Below are positions 1 through 5,177 of a stretch of DNA of 5,413 nucleotides, in pieces; the stretch's first letter is position 1; each line of letters starts with the position of its first letter. The stretch is from Actinomycetota bacterium (GTDB lineage: Bacteria; Actinomycetota; Actinomycetes; Nanopelagicales; Nanopelagicaceae): assembly GCA_009699645.1 (NCBI GenBank), contig WLNU01000076.1, forward strand, positions 1 through 5,413, in the 5' to 3' direction. The position numbers were made by a program, and so were the translations under genes. The notes below the pieces were generated by a model. It made no database searches, was not told the origin of the DNA, and saw only the letters and a list, made by a program, of their open reading frames with translations.

Positions 1-1251
1 CAGATTTTGACTATCCATATGGCCAAAGGCGCCGAATGGGATCTCGTTGCAGTGCCAGGTTTAGCCGAGGGAACCTTCCCTGGAAATAATACAAGTGATC
101 CTGATAACTGGTTAAAGAATGAGAAACATATTCCCTTTGCACTACGTGGGGATGCCGCAGAGCTGCCAGTGTTTTCTCTGCATGGAATAAGTAAAAATAG
201 TGAGGCTGCAAAGGCGATTAAAGAGTTTGGTTCCCGTTGTGTTGAAAATATTAAGATGCGCGAAGAGATGCGCCTGGCATACGTTGCAGTAACTCGTGCC
301 AAATCACATCTAATCTGCACAACATCACGCTGGCGAGATGGCAGTAAATCTGTTGAACCAAGTGAGATTTTCTATTTGATCGCTGAAGTCGCAAGTGCAC
401 TCGGTGGGCCGATGATTTCAGATACTCCTGCACCTGATGATGGTGCTGAAAATCCAACGCTTGAAAATCCAATCACAGCAATCTGGCCCGTTGATCCACT
501 AGGGGAAAGACGTAGCGCATTCGATGCGGCAATTGTGCAAGTTAATGAGAGCGCAGCTCATTCATTGGGCCAGGCTAATGATTCCGAAATCACTTCATGG
601 ATAGATGATGCACAAGCATTAATTAACGAATATAAGCAACGTGCAAATAACCAGATACAAGTTGCATTACCACCCCGGCTTTCAACCTCCACACTCGTTG
701 CACTCCATAGCGATCCTCAAGAGTTAGCGCTTAACATTCGCCGCCCAATGCCCCGCGGGCAGGATCAATATTCACGTCGTGGCACAGCATTTCACTTATG
801 GGTCGAACGCCAGTTCACTGATGCCGCTACTTTATTTGGTGATGAGTATTTAGATTACTTAGATCCACTCGATGATGATTCACAGTTAGAGGATCTTAAG
901 AAGGCATGGTTATCAAGTGAGTTTGCCTCCCGCTCGCCAGTGCGCGTTGAGGTTCCCTTTGAAACCACTATCGCTGGCGTATTAATCCGCGGCCGAATCG
1001 ATGCCGTGTATGCAACCCCCACTGGCTTTGAGGTTGTTGACTGGAAGACTGGATCTGGGCACTTAGGTCAATCTGCCGCTGTGCAGTTGGCAATGTATCG
1101 ATTGGCCTGGGCCAAGTTATCGGGTGTCGATATTTCAACCGTGAGCGCGGCATTTCACTATGTACCAACCTCAGTTACCGATCGTCCATCTGATTTACTC
1201 GACGAAAGTGCGCTTATCGCCTTGATTTCAAGGATACAAGAGGCGAGTTAA
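1..1251 (+). CDS. adnB: AdnB-like ATP-dependent helicase-nuclease subunit, C-terminal part (5' end outside window)
   Basis: This is the last 416 codons of a UvrD/RecB-type helicase-nuclease. The reading frame is open from base 1, so the true start lies upstream. Counting from base 1, the fragment begins in helicase motif V (TIHMAKGAEWD, residues 4-14) and contains motif VI (EEMRLAYVAVTRAK, about 86-99). The C-terminus is a RecB-family nuclease: RRGTAFHLWVE, then GRIDAV (Asp334), VVDWKTG (Asp347, Lys349) and QLAMY (Gln362, Tyr366), the usual metal-binding and catalytic set. AdnA and AdnB form the actinobacterial heterodimer that resects double-strand breaks. I call AdnB rather than AdnA because the C-terminal Cys cluster for an iron-sulfur centre, expected in AdnA, is absent and because the gene sits next to nudC-uvrD2, as adnB does in mycobacteria with only trkA between. 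The stop overlaps the stop of the convergent EEP gene. Confidence 0.9.
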   Translation, partial: QILTIHMAKGAEWDLVAVPGLAEGTFPGNNTSDPDNWLKNEKHIPFALRGDAAELPVFSLHGISKNSEAAKAIKEFGSRCVENIKMREEMRLAYVAVTRAKSHLICTTSRWRDGSKSVEPSEIFYLIAEVASALGGPMISDTPAPDDGAENPTLENPITAIWPVDPLGERRSAFDAAIVQVNESAAHSLGQANDSEITSWIDDAQALINEYKQRANNQIQVALPPRLSTSTLVALHSDPQELALNIRRPMPRGQDQYSRRGTAFHLWVERQFTDAATLFGDEYLDYLDPLDDDSQLEDLKKAWLSSEFASRSPVRVEVPFETTIAGVLIRGRIDAVYATPTGFEVVDWKTGSGHLGQSAAVQLAMYRLAWAKLSGVDISTVSAAFHYVPTSVTDRPSDLLDESALIALISRIQEAS

Positions 1252-2057
1252 TTAACGTCGACTTCGATCTGCAGGGCTAAGTGATCACTAATTCCTAAGT
1301 GTGGGTATTGCAGATGTCTAACATCATCACGTCGAAGTTTTTGTGAAAGAATAAAATCAAGCTGAAGTTTTGGATACCAGCTTGGAAATGTTCGCTGGGC
1401 GGCTAGAGAGCGCCACTTAAATCCTCCTACAAAAAACGCAAAGGGGATGTTCATATCGCCCACAATCAAAATCTTAGATTGATCACTTACGCCTAAGGTA
1501 TTTGCCCATCGCTTAATTTTTATTAACTGTGCAAAGTTAAAAAATGGAACAAAGGAGAGATGGGTATTTATGATTAACCAGCCATTATCTAAAATCGCAG
1601 CCAGAGCACTACGAGGATGATCGCGCACATAAACACGTTTCATCTTTCCATCTACTGGAAAGGCCATTAAAACTCCAATGGGAGATCCTTTAAAATCTAA
1701 ACGATGCCATGAGAGAACAGGAATCTTTGAAACCATACCGATTCCATATCCGGCAAGTGCAACCTCGCTCTTATCTGTCACAACTTTGAGATCGTTATTA
1801 TTTAGATTACGCCAATCATCATCGGGTGAGCCCATAAGTGATGGTGCAAATGCCCAGTGCGCAGCGCCCATCATCGCTGCAATTTTTCCCACTTGATTAT
1901 GGCTGCCTGAGCGCTCCAAAAAATAATCGACCTCCTGAAGTGCGATCACATCAGTTCGTAATTGGGCGATTTGTGCACGTAGAAGTGCCCCGTTATCGGC
2001 CGCCGGATCAGGTGGGATGGCCTCTGCATGCAGCAGATTCCACGATGTTATGCGCAT
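1248..2057 (-). CDS. Endonuclease/exonuclease/phosphatase (EEP) family metal-dependent hydrolase
   Basis: A 269-residue protein with the complete EEP (DNase I/exonuclease III-like) active site: WN at Trp6-Asn7, LQEVD with metal-binding Glu42, NTHL with His166, GDMN with Asp201 and Asn203, LDFILS with Asp234, and the terminal SDH with Asp258-His259. The family cleaves phosphodiester or phosphate ester bonds using Mg2+. The substrate cannot be told from sequence: nucleic acid, phospholipid or inositol phosphates are all possible. There is no signal peptide or membrane segment, so it is probably cytoplasmic. The ATG at 2055-2057 has no Shine-Dalgarno before it but has a TANNNT box exactly placed for a leaderless transcript. 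The gene runs against its neighbours: it converges on adnB with a 4-bp overlap and diverges from nudC. The mycobacterial cluster has a TrkA-type gene between adnB and nudC instead, so this gene may be a lineage-specific insertion. All catalytic residues are present, so I expect an active enzyme. Confidence 0.92.
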   Translation of the reverse strand: MRITSWNLLHAEAIPPDPAADNGALLRAQIAQLRTDVIALQEVDYFLERSGSHNQVGKIAAMMGAAHWAFAPSLMGSPDDDWRNLNNNDLKVVTDKSEVALAGYGIGMVSKIPVLSWHRLDFKGSPIGVLMAFPVDGKMKRVYVRDHPRSALAAILDNGWLIINTHLSFVPFFNFAQLIKIKRWANTLGVSDQSKILIVGDMNIPFAFFVGGFKWRSLAAQRTFPSWYPKLQLDFILSQKLRRDDVRHLQYPHLGISDHLALQIEVDVN

Positions 2058-2063
2058 GGGGCG

Positions 2064-2069
2064 ATGCTA
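2064..2069 (-). promoter_or_regulatory. Candidate -10 box (TAGCAT) for leaderless transcription of the EEP gene
   Basis: On the minus strand TAGCAT fits the actinobacterial TANNNT -10 pattern. It is followed by six bases (CGCCCC) and then directly by the ATG, so a start at the usual distance would fall on the A of the start codon. No clear -35 and no Shine-Dalgarno are visible. Leaderless mRNAs are common in Actinobacteria. This is inferred from position and pattern only. Confidence 0.5.
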
Positions 2070-2070
2070 G

Positions 2071-2076
2071 TAGTCT
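2071..2076 (+). promoter_or_regulatory. Candidate -10 box (TAGTCT) for the nudC-uvrD2 operon
   Basis: TAGTCT fits TANNNT and lies ten bases before the nudC ATG at 2087, predicting a start around 2083-2085 and a leader of only a few bases. There is no recognisable -35 hexamer and no ribosome binding site. It is back to back with the candidate -10 of the EEP gene in a 29-bp gap, so the two promoters may compete for polymerase. Confidence 0.35.
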
Positions 2077-2086
2077 GACTCCTCAC

Positions 2087-3037
2087 ATGAGCGCTCGAAA
2101 CCAATCACTCTCACCCATCGATCGTGCAAGCGAGATACGTAGCGATGCGGCTGCGTTGGCCCTGCTCTGGCGCTCGGCGCAAATAATTCCGATTCTTGAT
2201 AGTCATATTGGCGCTAATAATGGCCGGATCCGATTCTTAGATGCCGAAAACGTTGAGCTTTTATTGAGCACTTTTGAATCCGGTGAGCGATATTTTCTTG
2301 GCCAATCTCGCGATGGAGGCCAGGCCTATTTTGCATGGCGTACATCGTGGATTAATGAGCCAAGTGATGAGGCAGTTAAGTTCGAAGGCTTTCGAACCCT
2401 GCGCGAAGTTGGCGGGGATTTAGATGAGGTTGAACTCACACTTGCTATGCATGCAGTGGGTTTAAGTAATTGGCATGCAACCCATCCACGTTGTTCGCGG
2501 TGTGGTGGTGAAACAGTTAGTGATCTAGGGGGAAGTGTCCGTGTCTGTGTTGCAGATTCTTCTCAGCATCATCCACGCACAGATCCAGCCGTCATTGTTT
2601 TAGTTAAAGATGGCGCAGATCGGATCTTGCTTGGCCACCAAGAAATCTGGCCAGAGAAACGCTTTTCAACATTTGCCGGTTTTGTCGAACCCGGTGAGTC
2701 TTTTGAAGAGTGCGTATCGCGTGAAGTCTTTGAAGAGGCAGGCGTGTACTGCAACGATATTAATTATTTAAGGTCACAGGCTTGGCCATTTCCAGCATCG
2801 GTCATGATCGCATTTGAAGCCATTACCGACCATCCAGATAAAGCTAAAGCAGATGGTGTTGAGATAACCCAGATTCAATGGTTTTCACGCCAAGAGATGA
2901 AGTTAGCTATTGCCAGCGGGGATTTACTCCTTCCGCCAATGATTTCAGTTGCGCGCAAAATGATTATGGGTTGGTACACCGCCCATGATGGATTCACCGC
3001 AGATGATTTAACGGGCGGGGAGGCCTGGAGACCGTGA
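2087..3037 (+). CDS. nudC: NAD(H) diphosphatase NudC (Nudix hydrolase)
   Basis: A 316-residue protein, close in size to mycobacterial NudC. NudC hydrolyses NAD(H) to AMP and NMN(H), and bacterial NudC can also remove NAD caps from RNA. The order is typical: a divergent N-terminal domain, a zinc-ribbon segment (CSRC at Cys136/Cys139, then Cys154), a perfect Nudix box GX5EX7REUXEEXGU at 198-220 with catalytic Glu residues in REVFEE, and the NADH-diphosphatase signature just after it. That signature reads SQAWPFPAS (230-238) where the family usually has SQPWPFPxS. The second half of the zinc site has one Cys; His161 or His162 may supply the fourth ligand (inference). The frame is open upstream to 1838, but that would run antisense through the EEP gene, and similarity to NudC starts only after the ATG at 2087. 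The stop overlaps the uvrD2 start by 4 bp, indicating an operon. Confidence 0.93.
   Translation: MSARNQSLSPIDRASEIRSDAAALALLWRSAQIIPILDSHIGANNGRIRFLDAENVELLLSTFESGERYFLGQSRDGGQAYFAWRTSWINEPSDEAVKFEGFRTLREVGGDLDEVELTLAMHAVGLSNWHATHPRCSRCGGETVSDLGGSVRVCVADSSQHHPRTDPAVIVLVKDGADRILLGHQEIWPEKRFSTFAGFVEPGESFEECVSREVFEEAGVYCNDINYLRSQAWPFPASVMIAFEAITDHPDKAKADGVEITQIQWFSRQEMKLAIASGDLLLPPMISVARKMIMGWYTAHDGFTADDLTGGEAWRP
3017..3030 (+). promoter_or_regulatory. Ribosome binding region of uvrD2 inside the end of nudC
   Basis: GGGGAGG at 3017-3023 lies 10 bases before the GTG at 3034, and a second GGAG at 3027-3030 lies 3 bases before it. The first has the more workable spacing. It supports GTG at 3034 as the start and reinitiation by ribosomes ending nudC at the overlapping TGA. 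Confidence 0.6.
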
Positions 3038-4710
3038 GTAACGATCTTCGCGCAGAAGAGATACTTGAGGCGCTAGATAACGATCAAAGGGCAGTTGCAG
3101 TTGCTACTCGTGGACCAGTCTGTGTTATCGCAGGAGCGGGTACCGGAAAAACCCGCGCAATCACACATCGCATCGCCTATGGCGCAGCAATTGGAACGAT
3201 GGATCCACATAAAGTATTAGCACTTACATTTACCGCCCGCGCCGCGGGTGAGATGCGCATGCGCCTTCGCTCTTTAGGTGTGCCGGCCGTTGCCGCTCGC
3301 ACGATTCACGCCGCAGCACTTAAGCAGCTCACTTTTTTCTGGCCACAAGTCTTTGGTGGGCGCACGCCTGATCTGATTACAACTAAGACAAGCTTTATCA
3401 CCGAGGCGATTAAGCGCGCCGAATTAACTGGCGAACTATCGATTACATCGCGGGATTTAATCCGCGATATCGCATCGGAGATTGAATGGGCCAAGGTCTC
3501 ACAGGTTGCGCCATCGGATTACTTATCTGAGCTTGGCAAGCGTCCAACTAAGCCACGGATAAACGCCGAACAAATCGCTAAGGTCTATACGGCTTATGAA
3601 TCAGTAAAGCAACAAGAGCGCGCAATGGATTTTGAGGATGTACTACTGCTAACGACGGCGATGATCGAGCAAGAGCGCGAAGTGCGAGAGCGTGTGCACG
3701 ATCAATATCGATTCTTCACAGTCGATGAATACCAGGATATTTCACCTCTGCAGCAGCGCTTGATTAACGCTTGGCTAGGCTCGCGCCAAGAGATCTGTGT
3801 CGTGGGCGATCCTGCTCAGACAATCTACTCTTTTGCAGGTGCAACACCGGTTTTCCTTAACTCCTTCACTCATCGATTTCCCGAGGCCGAAGTTGTTCGC
3901 TTAACAACTGGATATCGCTCGACACCCGAAATTACCTTTATGGCCAATAGTATTTTGCGCAAAGCCCAGATGGGCCAAGAGTTGGTTGCTCTCAATGAGC
4001 ACGGAGATAAGCCATCGGTTGATGCATTTAAAGATGAGAGTGCTGAAATCGCCGGAATCGTTGATTGGATTAAAGAGTTACTGAGTCAAGGTACACAGGC
4101 CCAGGAGATTGCCGTACTTGCTCGCACTAATAGTCAACTCAATACCTTAGAGCGTGCAATGAATGTGGCAAAGCTGCCTTATCAAGTGCGCAACAGTGAT
4201 CGCTTCTTTGATCGCACAGATGTTCGCGAGTTCTTAAAGTTAGTACGTAACGCCTCGGTTATTCCAACACAAGGTGTTTCATGGCTCGATGAGCTTCGCA
4301 CACTTGCCCAACCTTTTTTAACAGGTGCCCACATCGATGGAATCGCAGCGTTGCTGCACTTGGCACGCGAGTTAGATGGCGATAATGGCTTCACGCCAAA
4401 AAATCTGCGCACATATTTGCGCGAGTTAGAAGATCGTGTCCAACAAAATAATCCACCAACAATGCCCGTTGCAACACTTGCAACACTGCATGCCGCTAAG
4501 GGCCTTGAATGGGAGCGCGTATTTTTAATGGGAGTTAGTGAGGGCTTATTGCCGCTTGAAAATACTTCAACAAGCAATGATCAAGCATCAATTGATGAAG
4601 AGCGCCGCCTTTTCTATGTTGGAATTACTCGCGCAAAGGTTGATTTGCATCTGAGTTATCGCGGCAAACCCTCACGCTTTCTTGTTGAATCTGGCCTGGC
4701 GAGCGCGTAA
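3034..4710 (+). CDS. uvrD2: UvrD2-like superfamily 1A DNA helicase, short form without tetracysteine and HRDC domains
   Basis: A 558-residue UvrD/Rep-type ATP-dependent 3'-5' DNA helicase with all motifs: Q motif around DNDQRA (15-20), Walker A AGAGTGKT (33-40), Ia ALTFTARAAGEM (63-74), II VDEYQD (230-235), III VVGDPAQTIYSFAGA (256-270), IV TTGYRS (291-296), V TLHAAKGLEWERV (484-496) and VI DEERRLFYVGITRAK (521-535). The location after nudC and before a WhiB7-like gene, as in M. tuberculosis, supports UvrD2 rather than UvrD1/PcrA. Mycobacterial UvrD2 is about 700 residues and continues into a CxxC...CxxC linker and an HRDC domain; here the protein ends about 11 residues after the conserved PSRFL, with no CxxC pair anywhere. 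The start is the GTG overlapping the nudC TGA, which has a GGGGAGG upstream. Likely roles are DNA repair and replication-associated unwinding. Confidence 0.93.
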   Translation: MSNDLRAEEILEALDNDQRAVAVATRGPVCVIAGAGTGKTRAITHRIAYGAAIGTMDPHKVLALTFTARAAGEMRMRLRSLGVPAVAARTIHAAALKQLTFFWPQVFGGRTPDLITTKTSFITEAIKRAELTGELSITSRDLIRDIASEIEWAKVSQVAPSDYLSELGKRPTKPRINAEQIAKVYTAYESVKQQERAMDFEDVLLLTTAMIEQEREVRERVHDQYRFFTVDEYQDISPLQQRLINAWLGSRQEICVVGDPAQTIYSFAGATPVFLNSFTHRFPEAEVVRLTTGYRSTPEITFMANSILRKAQMGQELVALNEHGDKPSVDAFKDESAEIAGIVDWIKELLSQGTQAQEIAVLARTNSQLNTLERAMNVAKLPYQVRNSDRFFDRTDVREFLKLVRNASVIPTQGVSWLDELRTLAQPFLTGAHIDGIAALLHLARELDGDNGFTPKNLRTYLRELEDRVQQNNPPTMPVATLATLHAAKGLEWERVFLMGVSEGLLPLENTSTSNDQASIDEERRLFYVGITRAKVDLHLSYRGKPSRFLVESGLASA

Positions 4711-4745
4711 TTCACGGATAAAAGCCTCTTTTTACGCTCAGTTTT
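4701..4745 (+). terminator. Weak candidate intrinsic terminator at the end of uvrD2
   Basis: GAGCG(CG)TAA at 4701-4710 can pair with TTACGCTC at 4732-4739, giving eight pairs with a two-base bulge and a loop of about 21 bases, followed by AGTTTT. The stem includes the uvrD2 stop codon, so terminating ribosomes would compete with it. The large loop makes it a poor intrinsic terminator, and readthrough into the whiB leader is possible. Confidence 0.3.
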
Positions 4746-4791
4746 AATCAACTTGCGCCAACCTCAACCCATGCTTTACCCTTGGCATTCC

Positions 4792-4797
4792 TACATT
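4792..4797 (+). promoter_or_regulatory. Weak candidate -10 (TACATT) for the uORF-whiB transcript
   Basis: TACATT fits TANNNT and would start a transcript near 4804, leaving a leader of about 370 bases before the WhiB start. No convincing -35 lies at the right distance; the TTGCGC at 4753-4758, preceded by a T-rich stretch, is too far upstream to pair with this box. The gap between uvrD2 and the uORF must hold the promoter if the whiB unit is independent, but the exact box is uncertain. Confidence 0.25.
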
Positions 4798-4821
4798 TCT
4801 TGGCGAATTGAGGATGAGTGG

Positions 4822-4829
4822 AAAGGAAG
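4822..4829 (+). promoter_or_regulatory. Shine-Dalgarno sequence of the leader ORF
   Basis: AAAGGAAG lies 8 bases before the ATG at 4838, near ideal spacing. It decides the start: the in-frame TTG at 4808 has no such site, and the in-frame ATG at 4814 has only a GAGG directly abutting it. Confidence 0.65.
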
Positions 4830-4837
4830 TAACGGAT

Positions 4838-4993
4838 ATGTCACAAGCATCATTCGTATCAGCACAGGCCATGCCCGCTGCTGTAATTCCTTCTACCCAT
4901 ACCAATAAGCGCGCCTCATTCCATACGGCTAAGCCTGCCTTCTACGCAGCGTTTTATGCCGGATACGAGGCCACTTGGGGTTCTACTCGATAA
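4838..4993 (+). CDS. 51-residue leader peptide (uORF) upstream of the WhiB7-like gene
   Basis: A short ORF starting MSQASFVSAQ and ending GYEATWGSTR, rich in Ala, Ser, Thr and aromatic residues, with a near repeat AFYAAFYAGYEA at about 35-45. I do not recognise a domain; there is no Cys, signal peptide or clear membrane segment. The start at 4838 is set by the AAAGGAAG site. Its stop is 23 bases before the intrinsic terminator stem, and codons 42-47 encode RNA complementary to that stem's 5' arm. This placement suggests the act of translation, not the peptide, is the function: ribosomes sense translation stress and control readthrough into whiB. uORFs with this role are known upstream of whiB7/wblC in mycobacteria and Streptomyces. 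At 51 codons it could also make a stable small protein, so a dual role is possible. In M. tuberculosis a glutaredoxin-like gene, mrx1, lies between uvrD2 and whiB7; this ORF lacks the Cys residues such a protein needs and is not a remnant that I can recognise. Confidence 0.7.
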   Translation: MSQASFVSAQAMPAAVIPSTHTNKRASFHTAKPAFYAAFYAGYEATWGSTR

Positions 4994-5031
4994 CAGTCGA
5001 ATAAGAACAAGAAGCCAAGGGCCTCGAATCC
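4961..5031 (+). promoter_or_regulatory. Predicted antiterminator hairpin of the whiB leader attenuator
   Basis: The segment at 4961-4978 (GGATACGAGGCCACTTGG), inside uORF codons 42-47, pairs with 5015-5031 (CCAAGGGCCTCGAATCC), the 5' arm of the terminator, with one A-A mismatch (4965/5027) and one bulged A (4973). That gives 16 base pairs enclosing a 36-base loop that contains the uORF stop. It is mutually exclusive with the terminator because both use 5017-5031. A ribosome completing the uORF would open this helix and permit termination; a ribosome stalled early, or absent, would leave it free to form, so whiB would be transcribed. The pairing is read directly from sequence; the switching is inferred from known attenuators, including whiB7/wblC leaders. 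Confidence 0.7.
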
Positions 5032-5053
5032 ACAAAGGATTCGGGCCCTTTTT
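5017..5053 (+). terminator. Strong intrinsic terminator between the uORF and the whiB gene
   Basis: AAGGGCC(T)CGAATCC at 5017-5031 pairs with GGATTCGGGCCCTT at 5037-5050 with a single bulged T (5024) and a five-base loop ACAAA, making a 14-bp stem, GC-rich near its base. The T run at 5049-5053 follows, partly used by the lower stem. Its place inside the leader, upstream of the whiB ribosome binding site, makes it most likely a regulated attenuator rather than a simple end of the uORF unit. Confidence 0.85.
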
Positions 5054-5160
5054 CATTACCCGAATAAAACTAACTACTAAGAACTAAATACCAACTAGGA
5101 ACAACCGGAGCAGTACCTAACAGCACAAACGTTAGCCAAACAGACCAAACGAACTAAAGA
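5054..5160 (+). other. A/C-rich, probably unstructured part of the whiB leader
   Basis: From 5061 to 5160 the + strand has 49 A, 25 C, 14 G and 12 T, with repeated ACTAA-like words near the start. Such G- and T-poor RNA forms little structure. It contains no ORF. It may simply keep the whiB start open, or could be a loading site for Rho giving a second termination layer; the sequence does not decide between these. Confidence 0.5.
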
Positions 5161-5162
5161 GA

Positions 5163-5174
5163 GAAGAGGTGAGG
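5163..5174 (+). promoter_or_regulatory. Ribosome binding site of the WhiB7-like gene, within a possible small hairpin
   Basis: GAGGTGAGG at 5166-5174 precedes the ATG at 5178. The GAGG at 5166-5169 has 8 bases to the start and is the better spaced; the second GAGG at 5171-5174 has only 3. GAAGAG at 5163-5168 can pair with CTCTTC at 5187-5192, placing the start codon in the loop and covering part of the better site. Confidence 0.5.
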
Positions 5175-5177
5175 ACG

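Noticed and set aside
7..1251. Starting the first gene at the TTG at position 7
   Set aside because: The frame is open to base 1 and the sequence begins inside helicase motif V, so the gene is truncated by the window edge.
1838..2086. Upstream in-frame extension of nudC to an ATG at 1838 (83 extra residues) or 2045
   Set aside because: It would be antisense to the conserved N-terminal part of the EEP gene, the extra residues do not look like NudC, and 316 residues from 2087 matches the family length.
4182..4577. 131-codon open frame on the minus strand
   Set aside because: It lies wholly antisense to the conserved helicase region of uvrD2 and is low-complexity Ser/Arg-rich, as expected of a shadow frame.
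4808..4837. Earlier uORF starts at TTG 4808 or ATG 4814
   Set aside because: Neither has a properly spaced Shine-Dalgarno, while ATG 4838 has AAAGGAAG at 8 bases.
4711..4890. Open reading continuing in the uvrD2 frame after its stop, possibly a broken HRDC tail
   Set aside because: The translated stretch has no CxxC pairs and no HRDC-like pattern, and it runs through the uORF ribosome binding site; the short UvrD2 looks native.
5017..5053. The hairpin as a simple end-of-gene terminator for an independent small gene
   Set aside because: Not excluded, but the near-perfect complement of its 5' arm inside the uORF and the lack of an obvious promoter after it favour a regulated attenuator.
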